Shown: positions 34,888 to 46,712 of the stretch, in pieces | How the letters are laid out: the number at the start of each line of letters is the position of its first letter | Position numbering within the stretch: the stretch's first letter is position 1 | Assembly: GCF_012274275.1 (NCBI RefSeq) | Contig: NZ_JAANZA010000002.1 | Span: forward strand, 62,001 to 126,000 | From: Cryobacterium sp. BB307 | Lineage (GTDB): Bacteria; Actinomycetota; Actinomycetes; Actinomycetales; Microbacteriaceae | Length of the DNA: 64,000 nucleotides | Direction of reading: 5' to 3' | Notes under the pieces: model-generated | Database searches by the model: none | Told to the model about the DNA's origin: nothing | The model's input: the letters and a program-made list of their open reading frames with translations, nothing else | Position numbers and translations under genes: made by a program

Positions 34888-34948
34888 CCGAGTTGCCCAC
34901 TTCCGCCCCAGTTTTCGCACATTTTGGGGGCCGAAGTGGGCAACTCGG
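34888..34948. repeat. Long inverted repeat (family B) between convergent genes
   Basis: CCGAGTTGCCCACTTC (34888-34903) and its exact complement at 34933-34948 form 16-bp arms. The left arm and CGCCCC tail match the arm at 25574. It ends 2 nt from the 3' end of the VKOR gene, so it can end both transcripts. Confidence 0.88.
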
Positions 34949-34950
34949 CG

Positions 34951-35550
34951 CTAGAAGAGGTTGTTCACGACGTCGAGGCGCACCTGCGCCAGCACCGCGA
35001 CGACCACGTAGCAGAGAACGGTCAGCAGCGGCACCCAGGAGTAGAGCTTCCCGAAGAAGCGGCGGGCCGCCGGCGGGACCGGGATGTTGCCCGACTTGAG
35101 GTTGTACAGCGTCACCGCAAGGAACAACGGGATGGTCACCGACCAAACGACCATGCACCACGGGCACAGCGTCCCGAGCACGAAGATGCTCTGGCCGATG
35201 AGCCAGCACACGAACACGAAGGCGCCGAGCAGCCCGAGGTTGAACAGCATCCAGAACCAGCGCGCAAACCGTGCGCCGGCAAGCAGGCTGACACCGACCG
35301 CGATCGGCGCTGCGAAGCCCGCGATTCCGAGCAACGGGTTGGGGAAACCGAATACCGCGCCCTGCCATGAGTCCAGGTTCGGGCCGCACGCGACGAGAAC
35401 GCTGATGTCGCAGCTGAGCTGCGTGTCAGGGTTCTGCAGCACCTCGAACTTCGAGATGGTGAGCTCCCACGAGCCCCAGAATCCGATAGCTCCGGCGATG
35501 ATCAGGAAGATCGCGAGTGCCGTCGGACGGGCAGTGGGTTGGGGCGGGCG
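34951..35550 (-). CDS. Vitamin K epoxide reductase (VKOR) family protein
   Basis: 199 residues from GTG 35550; the frame extends to a TTG at 35580, and neither has a good ribosome site. Four to five membrane helices. The loop cysteines Cys48 and Cys56 (8 apart) and the CxxC Cys130-Cys133 (LCPWC) are the VKOR redox set. Bacterial VKOR re-oxidises a DsbA-like protein to make disulfides outside the membrane, using quinone. No DsbA partner is fused or adjacent. Confidence 0.9.
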   Translation of the reverse strand, partial: RPPQPTARPTALAIFLIIAGAIGFWGSWELTISKFEVLQNPDTQLSCDISVLVACGPNLDSWQGAVFGFPNPLLGIAGFAAPIAVGVSLLAGARFARWFWMLFNLGLLGAFVFVCWLIGQSIFVLGTLCPWCMVVWSVTIPLFLAVTLYNLKSGNIPVPPAARRFFGKLYSWVPLLTVLCYVVVAVLAQVRLDVVNNLF

Positions 35551-35828
35551 CACGCTCGCGATTATTCCACTCCGAGGCAAATGCGTACGTTCCGGGCGAC
35601 AGCGTGCGATAATTGACGACAGTCACCCGAGCCGCGCTCGGCGTGACCTACGACAAGCTTCCCGGTCACAGAACCGGAATGGCCGAGATCCACGGTTGCA
35701 CGACGCACCGAGTGCCACGGTCAGGACGCACAGGATTTGCGGATGTTCATGACGAACGCCGCTCGAGAATTGAGACCCGGATCGCAGGGTAGCGCGGATA
35801 CCCGCACCGGGCTGGGAGCGCACCAGCA

Positions 35829-38183
35829 ATGCTGGAGACAGACGACAACAACGAATCACAGGATCCAACAACCGCGCCGGAGGGTGCCGCTGAGGCGGCC
35901 CCGAAGCGCCGCATCTTGAGACGGCGGAAGGCGGAGCCGAAGTCGGCTGCCGTGGCCGCGAACGATGTCGCTAAGGTGCCGGATGCGTCGGCTGACCAAG
36001 CGGCAGACGTCGCCAAGTCGCCGAACGCCGAGGCTGAGCCTGCAGAGACAGCGGAACCCGCAGCGCAGCCCGAGCAGGCGGCCGAGCCCGAGGCGACCAC
36101 CCCCGAGCCCGAGCCCATCCGGGCACTGACGACCACGTCGCTGATCTTCCAGGCACCGGACCTGCCCCCGTTGCCGCCGGTGGCTGACTTCGACGACACG
36201 GAGGAGACGCCGTCATCGTCGCGTCGACGCACCAGGCGTCGTGCGGGTGAGGACTCCGACCCGGGCGACGACCAGCCAAACACCGTTGTGAGGGTCCGCC
36301 AGCCGCGCAAGCAGCCGGAGCTCATCACCGAACCGCAGCGAGTGAAGGGCTCGACGCGGCTCGAGGCGAAGAAGCAGCGCCGCCGTGACGGCCGCGACGC
36401 CGGCCGCCGCCGCCCGGTCATCACAGAGGCAGAATTCCTCGCACGCCGCGAAAGCGTCGATCGCGTCATGGTCGTGCGGTCGAAGAACAACCGCATCCAG
36501 ATCGGCGTGCTCGAGGATGGCGTGCTCGTCGAGCACTACGTCGCCCAGTCGCAGGAATCGTCGCTCATCGGCAACGTCTACCTCGGTCGCGTGCAGAACG
36601 TGCTGCCGAGCATGGAGGCAGCGTTCGTCGACATCGGTCGTGGCCGCAACGCCGTGCTGTACTCCGGCGAGGTGGACTGGGATGCCGCGAACACCGATGG
36701 CGAGAAGAACCAGCCGCGTCGCATCGAACTGGCACTGAAGCCCGGCGACAAGGTGCTCGTGCAGGTGACCAAGGACCCTGTCGGACACAAGGGTGCCCGA
36801 CTCACCAGCCAGGTCAGCCTGCCCGGGCGGTACCTCGTGTACGTCCCGAACGGGTCGATGAACGGCATCAGCCGCAAGCTGCCGGACACCGAGCGTGCGC
36901 GCTTGAAGAAGATCCTCAAGGAGGTGCTCCCGGAGAACGTCGGTGTCATAGTGCGCACCGCCGCCGAGGGAGCGACGCAGGAGCAGCTGACCCTCGACGT
37001 CAACCGCCTGATCGCCCAGTGGGCCGAGATCAGCAAGGCAGTTGAGAAGGGGAACGCGCCGTCCCTGCTGCACAGCGAGCCTGACCTGCTGGTCAAGATC
37101 GTGCGTGACGTCTTCAATGAGGACTTCCAGTCCCTGGTCGTGCAGGGTGACGACGCCGAGAAGACCATCTCCGGCTACCTCAGCCAGGTCGCCCCCGACC
37201 TGATGGACCGCCTGAAGCGCTACGACGGCGACGGCGACGCATTCGACTCGTACCGCATCTCCGAGCAGATCGAGAAGGCGCTCGACCGTAAGGTCTGGTT
37301 GCCATCCGGTGGCTCGCTCGTCATCGACCGCACCGAGGCGATGACCGTCATCGACGTCAACACCGGCAAGTTCGTCGGCTCGGGCGGCAACCTCGAAGAG
37401 ACGGTCACGAAGAACAACCTCGAGGCCGCGGAGGAGATCGTCCGCCAGCTGCGCTTGCGCGACATCGGCGGCATCATCGTCGTCGACTTCATCGACATGG
37501 TGCTGGAGACCAACCGTGACCTCGTGTTGCGGCGCCTGGTCGAGTGCCTCAGCCGTGACCGCACCAAGCATCAGGTCGCCGAGGTGACGAGCCTCGGTCT
37601 CGTGCAGATGACCCGCAAGAAGCTCGGCCTTGGGCTGCTCGAGTCGTTCAGCGAGCCGTGCGACGTGTGCGCCGGACGCGGCATCATTGTCCACCACGAC
37701 CCCGTCACCAAGCACCGCCAGACCCCGCAGCCGGAGACGCGCCGTCGGGGCAAGGCGCAGACCGCGCCGCCGTCGAAGCCCGGCAATGGCACGCACGCCA
37801 TCACCGATGACGTGAAGAACGCGCTCGCCCAGATCGCGGCGAGCACGATCATCCCGGATGCGCATGACGACGCGGCGAAGAGCGAACCCGCCGAGGAAGC
37901 GGTCGAAGAGGCTGCTCCCGCGACAGCAGAGGCGATGGCCGAAACGCCCGCGGCACCCGAGAAGGACGCCGAGGACGCCGAGCTCGCGATCCTGGACATC
38001 CCGCTGAAGAAGGTGCAGCGCGCCCCCCGCCGGGTGAGCCCCGAGGCCGCCGAGGACATTCTGGGTTCGGTGCTGGAAGCGCTTCCGGCGCCGAAGGAGC
38101 CGGGCACAGGACGCTCAGCACGCCGACCGCGACGCGCGACCTCCGCGAGCATCGCGGCCCAGGCTGAGACCGAAGAGTCCTAA
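35829..38183 (+). CDS. rne: Ribonuclease E/G
   Basis: 784 residues. The N-terminal 190 residues are acidic and Ala/Pro-rich, then Arg-rich. The S1 domain (IGNVYLGRVQNVLPSMEAAFVDIG) is at about 238-262. The catalytic domain carries the metal-site segments VIDVNTGKF and VVDFIDM. The zinc-link CDVC is at 611-614. A disordered acidic tail follows, then a basic end. It initiates mRNA decay and rRNA processing; the flanks probably hold partners. Ends just before a family A inverted repeat. Confidence 0.95.
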   Translation: MLETDDNNESQDPTTAPEGAAEAAPKRRILRRRKAEPKSAAVAANDVAKVPDASADQAADVAKSPNAEAEPAETAEPAAQPEQAAEPEATTPEPEPIRALTTTSLIFQAPDLPPLPPVADFDDTEETPSSSRRRTRRRAGEDSDPGDDQPNTVVRVRQPRKQPELITEPQRVKGSTRLEAKKQRRRDGRDAGRRRPVITEAEFLARRESVDRVMVVRSKNNRIQIGVLEDGVLVEHYVAQSQESSLIGNVYLGRVQNVLPSMEAAFVDIGRGRNAVLYSGEVDWDAANTDGEKNQPRRIELALKPGDKVLVQVTKDPVGHKGARLTSQVSLPGRYLVYVPNGSMNGISRKLPDTERARLKKILKEVLPENVGVIVRTAAEGATQEQLTLDVNRLIAQWAEISKAVEKGNAPSLLHSEPDLLVKIVRDVFNEDFQSLVVQGDDAEKTISGYLSQVAPDLMDRLKRYDGDGDAFDSYRISEQIEKALDRKVWLPSGGSLVIDRTEAMTVIDVNTGKFVGSGGNLEETVTKNNLEAAEEIVRQLRLRDIGGIIVVDFIDMVLETNRDLVLRRLVECLSRDRTKHQVAEVTSLGLVQMTRKKLGLGLLESFSEPCDVCAGRGIIVHHDPVTKHRQTPQPETRRRGKAQTAPPSKPGNGTHAITDDVKNALAQIAASTIIPDAHDDAAKSEPAEEAVEEAAPATAEAMAETPAAPEKDAEDAELAILDIPLKKVQRAPRRVSPEAAEDILGSVLEALPAPKEPGTGRSARRPRRATSASIAAQAETEES

Positions 38184-38190
38184 TCCCTTC

Positions 38191-38251
38191 ATTGAGTCGG
38201 GAGTAGTTGTCCAAATGAACGACCTCATAAGGGCAACTACTCCCGACTCGA
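38191..38251. repeat. Long inverted repeat (family A) between convergent genes
   Basis: GAGTCGGGAGTAGTTG (38194-38209) and its complement (38234-38249) form the arms; one T/C change on each side still pairs as G-U in RNA. The arm differs from the 13759 palindrome by one base (AGTAGTTG for AGTTGTTG). It lies between rne and the DUF4031 gene. Confidence 0.88.
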
Positions 38252-38260
38252 TGGTTTAGG

Positions 38261-38533
38261 TCAGAGACCGCGACGCTCGCGCTGCGTCACGCGCAAGCCG
38301 CTCGCCAGCAAGCGCTCGACGAGTTCCCGGTTGCTGACGGGGATCGCCCCGGCCGCGACGAGGTCGTCGTACCGGTGGTCCGGCACGTCGTAGTGGTCCA
38401 GGTCGAAGCCGCGCCGGGGGAGTCCGACCCGTGCGGCGAAGGCGTGCAACTCCTCGAGGGACGAGTCGCTCACCAGGTGACCCCATAGCATCCCGTGCGC
38501 TGGCCAGCTAGGTTGATCGATGAGCACGGCCAT
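38261..38533 (-). CDS. DUF4031 domain protein
   Basis: 90 residues, the whole DUF4031 family length: MAVLIDQPSWPAHGMLWGHL opens, then ELHAFAARVGLPRRGFDLDHYDVPD and a basic C-terminus. Common in Actinobacteria; function unknown. Convergent with rne and divergent from the next membrane gene (26 nt apart). Confidence 0.9.
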   Translation of the reverse strand: MAVLIDQPSWPAHGMLWGHLVSDSSLEELHAFAARVGLPRRGFDLDHYDVPDHRYDDLVAAGAIPVSNRELVERLLASGLRVTQRERRGL

Positions 38534-38559
38534 GGTGGGAGTTTAGAGGGGGCATCCGG

Positions 38560-39123
38560 ATGCACAGCGTCGCCACAGCGGTCCGCAAACCAAACTCGGT
38601 CACGGCCGCGTACGCGGCTGGCCTCGTCCTCGCGGTGATGGTCGCCCAGCAGTTGGCGAACGCTGTGTACACGATCGCCTTCTACGGCAGCTCCGGTCAG
38701 CTTGGGCTGTGGCTAGGTGGGCTGGGGTTTGATTTTCTCACCGTCCGGCTGCCGTTCGCACTCGGAGTGTTCGTGAGCTTCTGGCTTGTCGCACGCATCG
38801 TCGCGGAGCACAGGATGGCCCAGGTGGTGGCTCGCTCGCTCGCAGCGGCGGGTCTCGGCGCCTTGGCGGTCTTTATTGCCTCGTTCCTGTTCGAAGCGAT
38901 GGCGCGGCTGTCCGAGGTGAGCTGGTTCGGGCACTCACTGAGCGGTGTCGCCGGCGCACTCGCCCAGAGTGGCAACTACGCGATCGCCGTTGGTCTGATG
39001 CAGGCGGTCAACGCGCTGATCTACGCTGCGCCGGTCGTTGTCCTCGCCGGGGTATGCTTGTGGTTCTGGCTGACGAAGCGTCCGGCTCAACAACCCGCGG
39101 AAGGCATCCTCGACGAGGTTTGA
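38560..39123 (+). CDS. Hypothetical four-helix membrane protein
   Basis: 187 residues. Hydrophobic segments at about 18-40, 60-82, 90-115 and 145-170. No catalytic motifs and no recognised family. The start at ATG 38560 is chosen as the first in frame; GGGGGC lies close upstream. Its stop overlaps the -35 box of the rplU promoter. Confidence 0.72.
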   Translation: MHSVATAVRKPNSVTAAYAAGLVLAVMVAQQLANAVYTIAFYGSSGQLGLWLGGLGFDFLTVRLPFALGVFVSFWLVARIVAEHRMAQVVARSLAAAGLGALAVFIASFLFEAMARLSEVSWFGHSLSGVAGALAQSGNYAIAVGLMQAVNALIYAAPVVVLAGVCLWFWLTKRPAQQPAEGILDEV

Positions 39124-39149
39124 CCGCCGTACCGCCCATCAAGTAGCAT
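39120..39149 (+). promoter_or_regulatory. Promoter of the rplU-rpmA-obg operon
   Basis: TTGACC (39120-39125) and TAGCAT (39144-39149) with an 18-bp spacer. The -35 overlaps the upstream stop codon. Expected start near 39156. Confidence 0.7.
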
Positions 39150-39163
39150 TGACCCTTGGTGTG

Positions 39164-39186
39164 CGCTGGGCTGAGCCCGCTTTTTA
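39164..39186 (+). terminator. Terminator-like hairpin in the rplU leader
   Basis: GC-T-GGGC pairs with GCCC-GC around a TGA loop and is followed by TTTTTA. It lies after the predicted transcript start and 36 nt before rplU. It could end the upstream gene, attenuate the ribosomal operon, or both. Confidence 0.65.
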
Positions 39187-39221
39187 CGCCAATAGCTTCC
39201 TTCAAGAGTTAGGGTCCCCAC

Positions 39222-39530
39222 GTGGTTTACGCAGTTGTGCGCGCCGGCGGTCGGCAGGAAAAGGTCGAGGTCGGTTCGATCGTCGTCCTCGACCGCATCC
39301 AGGCGGATAAGAACGGCAACATCGAGCTTGCGCCGGTGCTGCTCGTCGACGGTGACAAGATCACCCACGACGCGAAGTCACTCGCGAAGGTCACGGTCAC
39401 GGCCGAGGTGCTCGGCAACGAGCGCGGCCCGAAAATCGTCATCCAGAACTACAAGAACAAGACGGGGTACAAGCGCCGCATGGGCTTCCGTGCCGAGCAG
39501 ACCCGCGTCAAGATCACCAGCATCAAGTAA
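39222..39530 (+). CDS. rplU: 50S ribosomal protein L21
   Basis: 102 residues from GTG 39222, with AGGG upstream. Starts [18 protein letters not shown] and ends with the RNA-binding segment [21 protein letters not shown], both L21 hallmarks. Binds 23S rRNA. First gene of the operon with rpmA. Confidence 0.98.
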   Translation: MVYAVVRAGGRQEKVEVGSIVVLDRIQADKNGNIELAPVLLVDGDKITHDAKSLAKVTVTAEVLGNERGPKIVIQNYKNKTGYKRRMGFRAEQTRVKITSIK

Positions 39531-39545
39531 GGGGCTGAAGCACTC

Positions 39546-39806
39546 ATGGCACACAAAAAGGGAGCTAGCTCCACCCGTAACGGTCGCGACTCCAACGCGC
39601 AGCGCCTCGGCGTGAAGCGCTTCGGCGGCCAGGTCGTCAGCGCGGGCGAGATCCTCGTCCGCCAGCGCGGCACCAAGTTCCACCCGGGCGCCGGTGTCGG
39701 CCGCGGTGGCGATGACACGCTGTTCGCCCTCGAGGCGGGCTCGGTCGAGTTCGGCACGAAGGGCGGCCGCAAGGTCGTCAACATCGTGGCGGCGGCTGCC
39801 GAGTAG
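39546..39806 (+). CDS. rpmA: 50S ribosomal protein L27
   Basis: 86 residues. N-terminal tail [20 protein letters not shown] reaches the peptidyl-transferase centre in the ribosome; no Firmicutes-type cleaved prefix is present. [19 protein letters not shown] is the core. 15 nt after rplU. Confidence 0.98.
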   Translation: MAHKKGASSTRNGRDSNAQRLGVKRFGGQVVSAGEILVRQRGTKFHPGAGVGRGGDDTLFALEAGSVEFGTKGGRKVVNIVAAAAE

Positions 39807-39821
39807 CAGCAAAGCTTTTCC

Positions 39822-39855
39822 CTGCGAGCGAGCTTCGGCTCGCTCGCAGTGTTTA
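39822..39855 (+). terminator. Hairpin terminator between rpmA and obg
   Basis: Perfect 12-bp stem (39822-39833 with 39838-39849), TTCG loop, followed by TGTTTAA. Probably partial, lowering obg relative to the ribosomal genes. Confidence 0.8.
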
Positions 39856-39856
39856 A

Positions 39857-42224
<2,368 letters not shown>

Positions 42225-42239
42225 GTCAGCGGCTCGTCG

Positions 42240-43028
42240 TCACCGTGAGGGTCCGAAGGCTCTGACGAGCGCCTCGACCATCGCATCCGTCTCCCAACCG
42301 TGATTCGCTCCGGCAACGGTGACGTGGGCGGCGCTGGGAAGGGACCGCTCAAGCGCGTCAGCCGCAGCGGGGAAGAGCGGCAGCGTTTCGGCGCCGGTCA
42401 TGACGGTGGTCGGTTGCGTCACGGCAGCCCATTGGGTCGCCCACGGCGTGCCCGCTTCCGCCTTCGCGAGGATCGCTGCGTCGTAGGGCAGTGTCGGAGC
42501 CAGAGTGAGCATGGTTGGCCACGCAGGGCTTCGGCGCGACGCCTCCAGCCATTCGGGCGGCATGTCCTGCATGAACACCGCGGTGGCGCCCTCCCGGTCG
42601 CCCGCGGTAATCCGCTCGGTCAGGCTGCGCTGATAGGCACCCCCGTCACCCTCAAGCGCCAGCGGAGGCTCCCACAGAGCGAGCGCCGTGACCGGCAAAC
42701 CGGCGGCAGCTGCCCACAGCGCGAGCACAGCGCCGGACGAACTGCCGAACAGCGCGGCGCTGCCACCGTTCGCCTCGATGAGAGCGGCGAGATCCTCGAC
42801 CTCACGGTCGACGTGGTACGTGCTGGCGTCACCGCTCTCACCGCGTCCGCGGCGGTCGTAGGTCACGGCGGTGAAGCCCTGCGCGGCCATCCGGTGGGCC
42901 AGTTCGCCCGTTCTCGGATCGAACGCCCGGAACTGCATCGCCGCACCGATGAACACCACGGTCGGCCCGTCGCCTTCGCGTTCGTAGGCGAGCCGTGTTC
43001 CATCCGTCGATGTGACGAACTCTGTCAT
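42240..43028 (-). CDS. Alpha/beta hydrolase
   Basis: 262 residues from ATG 43028 (MTEFVTSTDGTRLAY). Nucleophile elbow GSSSGA, oxyanion region FIGAAMQ, YDRRGRGES after strand 4, and a C-terminal His in GANHGWE. Cytoplasmic; esterase-like, substrate unknown. It lies antisense between proB (15 nt from its end) and proA, splitting the proline pair. Confidence 0.9.
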   Translation of the reverse strand: MTEFVTSTDGTRLAYEREGDGPTVVFIGAAMQFRAFDPRTGELAHRMAAQGFTAVTYDRRGRGESGDASTYHVDREVEDLAALIEANGGSAALFGSSSGAVLALWAAAAGLPVTALALWEPPLALEGDGGAYQRSLTERITAGDREGATAVFMQDMPPEWLEASRRSPAWPTMLTLAPTLPYDAAILAKAEAGTPWATQWAAVTQPTTVMTGAETLPLFPAAADALERSLPSAAHVTVAGANHGWETDAMVEALVRAFGPSR

Positions 43029-43105
43029 GAATGCCTCCGGATGCGTGTAGACACTGACCACGTCGGAGACCCGCACGCAACGCCCAGACGGCTGCCGCGC
43101 GACGG

Positions 43106-43111
43106 TAAACT
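43106..43111 (+). promoter_or_regulatory. -10-like box of proA (leaderless candidate)
   Basis: TAAACT lies 7 nt before ATG 43119, so transcription would begin at the start codon. No good -35; no ribosome site. Confidence 0.5.
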
Positions 43112-43118
43112 CGCGAGC

Positions 43119-44384
43119 ATGCACGGTACCACCACGACCAGCACCCTAGCCGACAAGCTTTTCGCCGCTCGGGAGGCTTCACTCGGGCTTGCGCAAGCGA
43201 CCACCCAGCAGAAAAACTCCGCACTCGAGTCGCTCGCGGTCGCTCTCGAAGTGAATGCCGAGCGCATCGTCGCGGCCAACGCGCACGACCTGGGGGCCGG
43301 CAGCAGGAACGGGCTCAGCGACTCGCTGCTCGACCGACTGCGGCTGGACGCCAAGCGTATCGACGCCCTCGCCGCGGCGGTTCGCGAGATCATCGGCCTC
43401 ACCGACCCGATCGGACAGTCCGTGCGCGGCATGACGCTGCCGAACGGCCTCAGGGTCAACCAGGTGCGTGTGCCGTTCGGCGTTGTCGGCGCGATCTACG
43501 AGGCCCGACCAAACGTGACCATCGACATCGCAAGCCTCGCCCTCAAGAGTGGCAACGCGGTGGTCCTGCGGGGCGGGTCTGCCGCGGAGAACTCGAATCG
43601 GGTGCTGGTCGAGCTGATCCAGGATGCGCTCGCTGCAGCCGGTCTCCCGCCTCTCGGAGCCCAGACCATCGATGAGTTCGGACGCGACGGAGCGGCGGAG
43701 CTCATGCGCGCCCGCGGCCTCGTCGACGTGCTCATCCCGCGCGGAAGCGCAAACCTCATCAACACCGTCGTCGCCGAGTCGACGGTGCCTGTCATCGAGA
43801 CCGGCGCCGGCATCGTGCACATCTTCGTCGACGAGAGCGCCCCCACCCAGTGGGCTGTCGACATCGTCCGCAACGCAAAGGTGCAGCGGCCGAGCGTGTG
43901 CAACGCCGTCGAGACGGTGCTCATCCATCGCGCCGCATCCGAACGCGTGTTACCCGCCCTCATGCAGGCGATGCGCGATTCTTCGGTCACCGTGCACGCC
44001 GATCAGGAGGTGGTCGCGAACTTCCCGGACGCGCTCGTCGCGACCGAGGAGAACTGGTCCACCGAGTACCTGTCGCTCGAACTGTCGGTGCGCATCGTCG
44101 ACACGCTCGATGAGGCGATCGAGCACATCCGGCGCTATTCAACGCGTCACACGGAGTCGATCGTCACCAACGACCTCGCGAACGCGGAACGGTTCCTGAA
44201 CGAGGTGGACTCCGCGGTCGTCATGGTGAACGCTTCAACCCGGTTCACGGACGGCGGCGAGTTCGGGTTCGGCGCCGAGGTCGGAATCTCCACGCAGAAG
44301 CTGCACGCCCGGGGCCCCATGGGGCTGCCGGAGCTGACGAGCACGAAATGGATCGTCAGGGGCTCGGGTCAGGTGCGCGCGTAA
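43119..44384 (+). CDS. proA: Gamma-glutamyl phosphate reductase
   Basis: 421 residues from ATG 43119. Aldehyde-dehydrogenase superfamily; reduces glutamyl phosphate with NADPH. Core VPFGVVGAIYEARPNVTID (about 114-132) and the catalytic Cys in QRPSVCNAVETVLIHR. The 3' region ends FGFGAEVGISTQKLHARGPMGL, a family signature. The frame upstream is antisense to the hydrolase and not coding. Confidence 0.97.
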   Translation: MHGTTTTSTLADKLFAAREASLGLAQATTQQKNSALESLAVALEVNAERIVAANAHDLGAGSRNGLSDSLLDRLRLDAKRIDALAAAVREIIGLTDPIGQSVRGMTLPNGLRVNQVRVPFGVVGAIYEARPNVTIDIASLALKSGNAVVLRGGSAAENSNRVLVELIQDALAAAGLPPLGAQTIDEFGRDGAAELMRARGLVDVLIPRGSANLINTVVAESTVPVIETGAGIVHIFVDESAPTQWAVDIVRNAKVQRPSVCNAVETVLIHRAASERVLPALMQAMRDSSVTVHADQEVVANFPDALVATEENWSTEYLSLELSVRIVDTLDEAIEHIRRYSTRHTESIVTNDLANAERFLNEVDSAVVMVNASTRFTDGGEFGFGAEVGISTQKLHARGPMGLPELTSTKWIVRGSGQVRA

Positions 44385-44453
44385 GACCCGGCGCCATCGA
44401 CGGAACACGGTAGATTGGCTATGGTGCTTGCCGAAGCGCCGAACGGAGAAGAA

Positions 44454-44642
44454 ATGTCACTGCTTGCTGTAGTCGCCGCCAGCGAAGAGCACCTGGCACC
44501 CATCTGGATGCCCATCATTTGGTTCGCGATCATTCCCGCCGCGGCATTCATACTCATGGGCCTGATCACCTGGAGCTTCCGCGACGTCTCGAACCGTCAC
44601 GTCATTCAGTCGCATCGGCATGACGAGGCTGCGCACCAGTAG
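44454..44642 (+). CDS. Small single-pass membrane protein
   Basis: 62 residues from ATG 44454, with GGAG 5 nt upstream. One helix at about 18-40 ([21 protein letters not shown]) and a His-rich basic tail ([17 protein letters not shown]). Similar small proteins seem common between proA and nadD in Microbacteriaceae (from memory). Function unknown. A TAGATT -10-like box at 44411 may give it and nadD a promoter. Confidence 0.78.
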   Translation: MSLLAVVAASEEHLAPIWMPIIWFAIIPAAAFILMGLITWSFRDVSNRHVIQSHRHDEAAHQ

Positions 44643-44650
44643 GTTCGCCA

Positions 44651-45259
44651 GTGACCATGCCGGCAACCGCGCAAGGACGCGCCCGAATCGGAGTGATGGG
44701 CGGCACTTTCGACCCCATCCACCATGGACACCTTGTCGCGGCGAGCGAAGTCGCGCAGTCATTCGACCTTGACGAGGTCGTCTTCGTCCCCACCGGCGAG
44801 CCGTACCAGAAGCGCGACGTCACAGCCGGAGAGCATCGCTACCTGATGACCGTGATCGCCACGGCATCCAATCCGCGCTTCACTGTGAGTCGTGTCGACA
44901 TCGATCGAGGCGGCCCCACCTACACGATCGACACGCTGCGGGAGCTGCAGTCGGCCCGCCCCGACGCCGAGTTGTTCTTCATCTCGGGTGCGGATGCGGT
45001 GGCGCAGATCCTGGAATGGAAGAACGCCGAGCAGCTTTTCGATCTCGCTCACTTCGTCGCTGTGACCCGTCCTGGGCACAACCTCACCATTTCCGGATTG
45101 CCGCAGGAGCACGTAAGCTTGTTGGAAGTTCCCGCGCTGGCCATTTCTTCGACGGACTGTCGAAGCCGCGTCAGTCGGGGTTTCCCGGTGTGGTACCTGG
45201 TTCCCGACGGTGTCGTGCAGTACATCTCCAAGTACCGCTTGTATCGGAGTCTTACGTGA
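44651..45259 (+). CDS. nadD: Nicotinate-nucleotide adenylyltransferase
   Basis: 202 residues from GTG 44651. Nucleotidyltransferase motif [11 protein letters not shown] (17-27) with HxGH at 24-27, and ISSTDCR near the end for the ATP phosphates. Makes deamido-NAD. Stop overlaps the next start (GTGA). Confidence 0.96.
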   Translation: MTMPATAQGRARIGVMGGTFDPIHHGHLVAASEVAQSFDLDEVVFVPTGEPYQKRDVTAGEHRYLMTVIATASNPRFTVSRVDIDRGGPTYTIDTLRELQSARPDAELFFISGADAVAQILEWKNAEQLFDLAHFVAVTRPGHNLTISGLPQEHVSLLEVPALAISSTDCRSRVSRGFPVWYLVPDGVVQYISKYRLYRSLT

Positions 45260-46677
45260 CAGCCTGGCAAGATGAGCCGCCCCTGAGCAGGCGAGCGCTT
45301 CGCGAACGCGAGCGAGCTCGAGCTCAAAGTGATGCCCAAAACCAACAGGAACCGGCAGCGCAGCCGGAACCCCTGAGCTACACCACCTCGGCGCGTCCGC
45401 ACATCCCGAGCTACGACGGGCCCTCGTTCCGGAACCGTCCGGTGTCGACCGCGCCGCATCAGCCGGACAACCCCGGCTACCGGATGCGCGATTTCAGCCC
45501 GGAGTCCCGTCAGACGCGCGCCGCAACACCGGTCGAGGCGCCGGCTCCGTGGTCGCCGCAGGTGGCCAGCGGAGACCTCAAGTACCAGACCTCGGCGCAG
45601 CAGCCAGACGCGAAGTCGTCGGCACGACCGCAGGCGTTCCAGAGCCCCGAGGTGGTGCCGGAATCCCCGGTTGAGCGGACCGTCGCCGAGCAGGCTGCGG
45701 CGCAGCCCCCGGTTGAGCACACACTGACCCGCCGCGAGCTGCGTGCGATCCGCAACGCCGCCAGCCCCACCCCGCCGACCCTCATCGAACCGAACAACGT
45801 CGAGCCGAGCGAGCCGCAGGCGATCCCGCTTCCGGTCGTTCTGCCGCCGATCGAGGACGTCTTCCCGGCCAAGCAGGACAGCGCGGTCGAGGTGCATCCG
45901 GAGACGCTCGTCGAGGCGCATCCTGAGCCCGAAGCCGAGCCCGAGATCGTCGTGGAAGCCAGCGAGCCGCCATCGTTCACCGCGGTGATCCGCCCTCCGG
46001 TGTTCCCGGAGGCGCCGGCAGCGCAGGTGTTCCCCGAGGTCATCGAGCCCACCGTGATCGAACCGGAAGCGGCCCTGCCGGAGCCGCTGATCGAGCCGCT
46101 GCTGCGGCCGACCCGTGACTCACACTCGGCGCAGAGTGCGGACGACCTGGTCATCCCCGGAACTCCGGCTGCCAGCGAATTGCCGACCGACCGCGAGGTG
46201 GTCGTTGCACCCGAGTTCCACACTCCGCCGCCACCGGCAGTGAACGTCACCGAGCATGACCACGTGACCGGGCACATCCGCGACCTGTCGATCAGCGACG
46301 CCATCACGACCAGCGCGCTCGTGCTGCCGTCCCTTCCTGCCGACCCGATCACCAGCGCGGTCAGTCGCAGCGGGGAGGTGCTGGTCACCGGATCGATCGA
46401 CCTGCCGCGCAGCTTGAGCGCCTTGGGCATCAGCGCGTCGCATGAGACGCGGGACATCGACCTCGACGACGACCTCGAAGACGGTCAGCCGAGTTCTGCG
46501 CCGGTGCGCGCCATCCGCGCCGTGAGCAGTTCGCACACGTCCTCGCACGGTCTCATCGCCAGCAAGCGGCACAAGACCGGCCGCTTCCCGATGATGGCTC
46601 TCGCGGTGAGCGGTGCGGTCATGGCTGGCGGTGTCGTCGTGCTGCTCGTCGGCGGCGTCGTCTTGAACATCTTCTGA
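45256..46677 (+). CDS. Proline-rich membrane-anchored protein of unknown function
   Basis: 473 residues from GTG 45256, overlapping the nadD stop. It begins with a charged [15 protein letters not shown] motif that recurs at about residue 157 ([13 protein letters not shown]). The bulk is Pro/Glu-rich and disordered. A single membrane helix is at the very end (about 445-470), so nearly all of it faces the cytoplasm. It lies between nadD and rsfS. No family recognised. Confidence 0.83.
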   Translation: MTAWQDEPPLSRRALRERERARAQSDAQNQQEPAAQPEPLSYTTSARPHIPSYDGPSFRNRPVSTAPHQPDNPGYRMRDFSPESRQTRAATPVEAPAPWSPQVASGDLKYQTSAQQPDAKSSARPQAFQSPEVVPESPVERTVAEQAAAQPPVEHTLTRRELRAIRNAASPTPPTLIEPNNVEPSEPQAIPLPVVLPPIEDVFPAKQDSAVEVHPETLVEAHPEPEAEPEIVVEASEPPSFTAVIRPPVFPEAPAAQVFPEVIEPTVIEPEAALPEPLIEPLLRPTRDSHSAQSADDLVIPGTPAASELPTDREVVVAPEFHTPPPPAVNVTEHDHVTGHIRDLSISDAITTSALVLPSLPADPITSAVSRSGEVLVTGSIDLPRSLSALGISASHETRDIDLDDDLEDGQPSSAPVRAIRAVSSSHTSSHGLIASKRHKTGRFPMMALAVSGAVMAGGVVVLLVGGVVLNIF

Positions 46678-46712
46678 TCAGTGATCGACAATCTCTCAAC
46701 AGTCAGGCCTCA

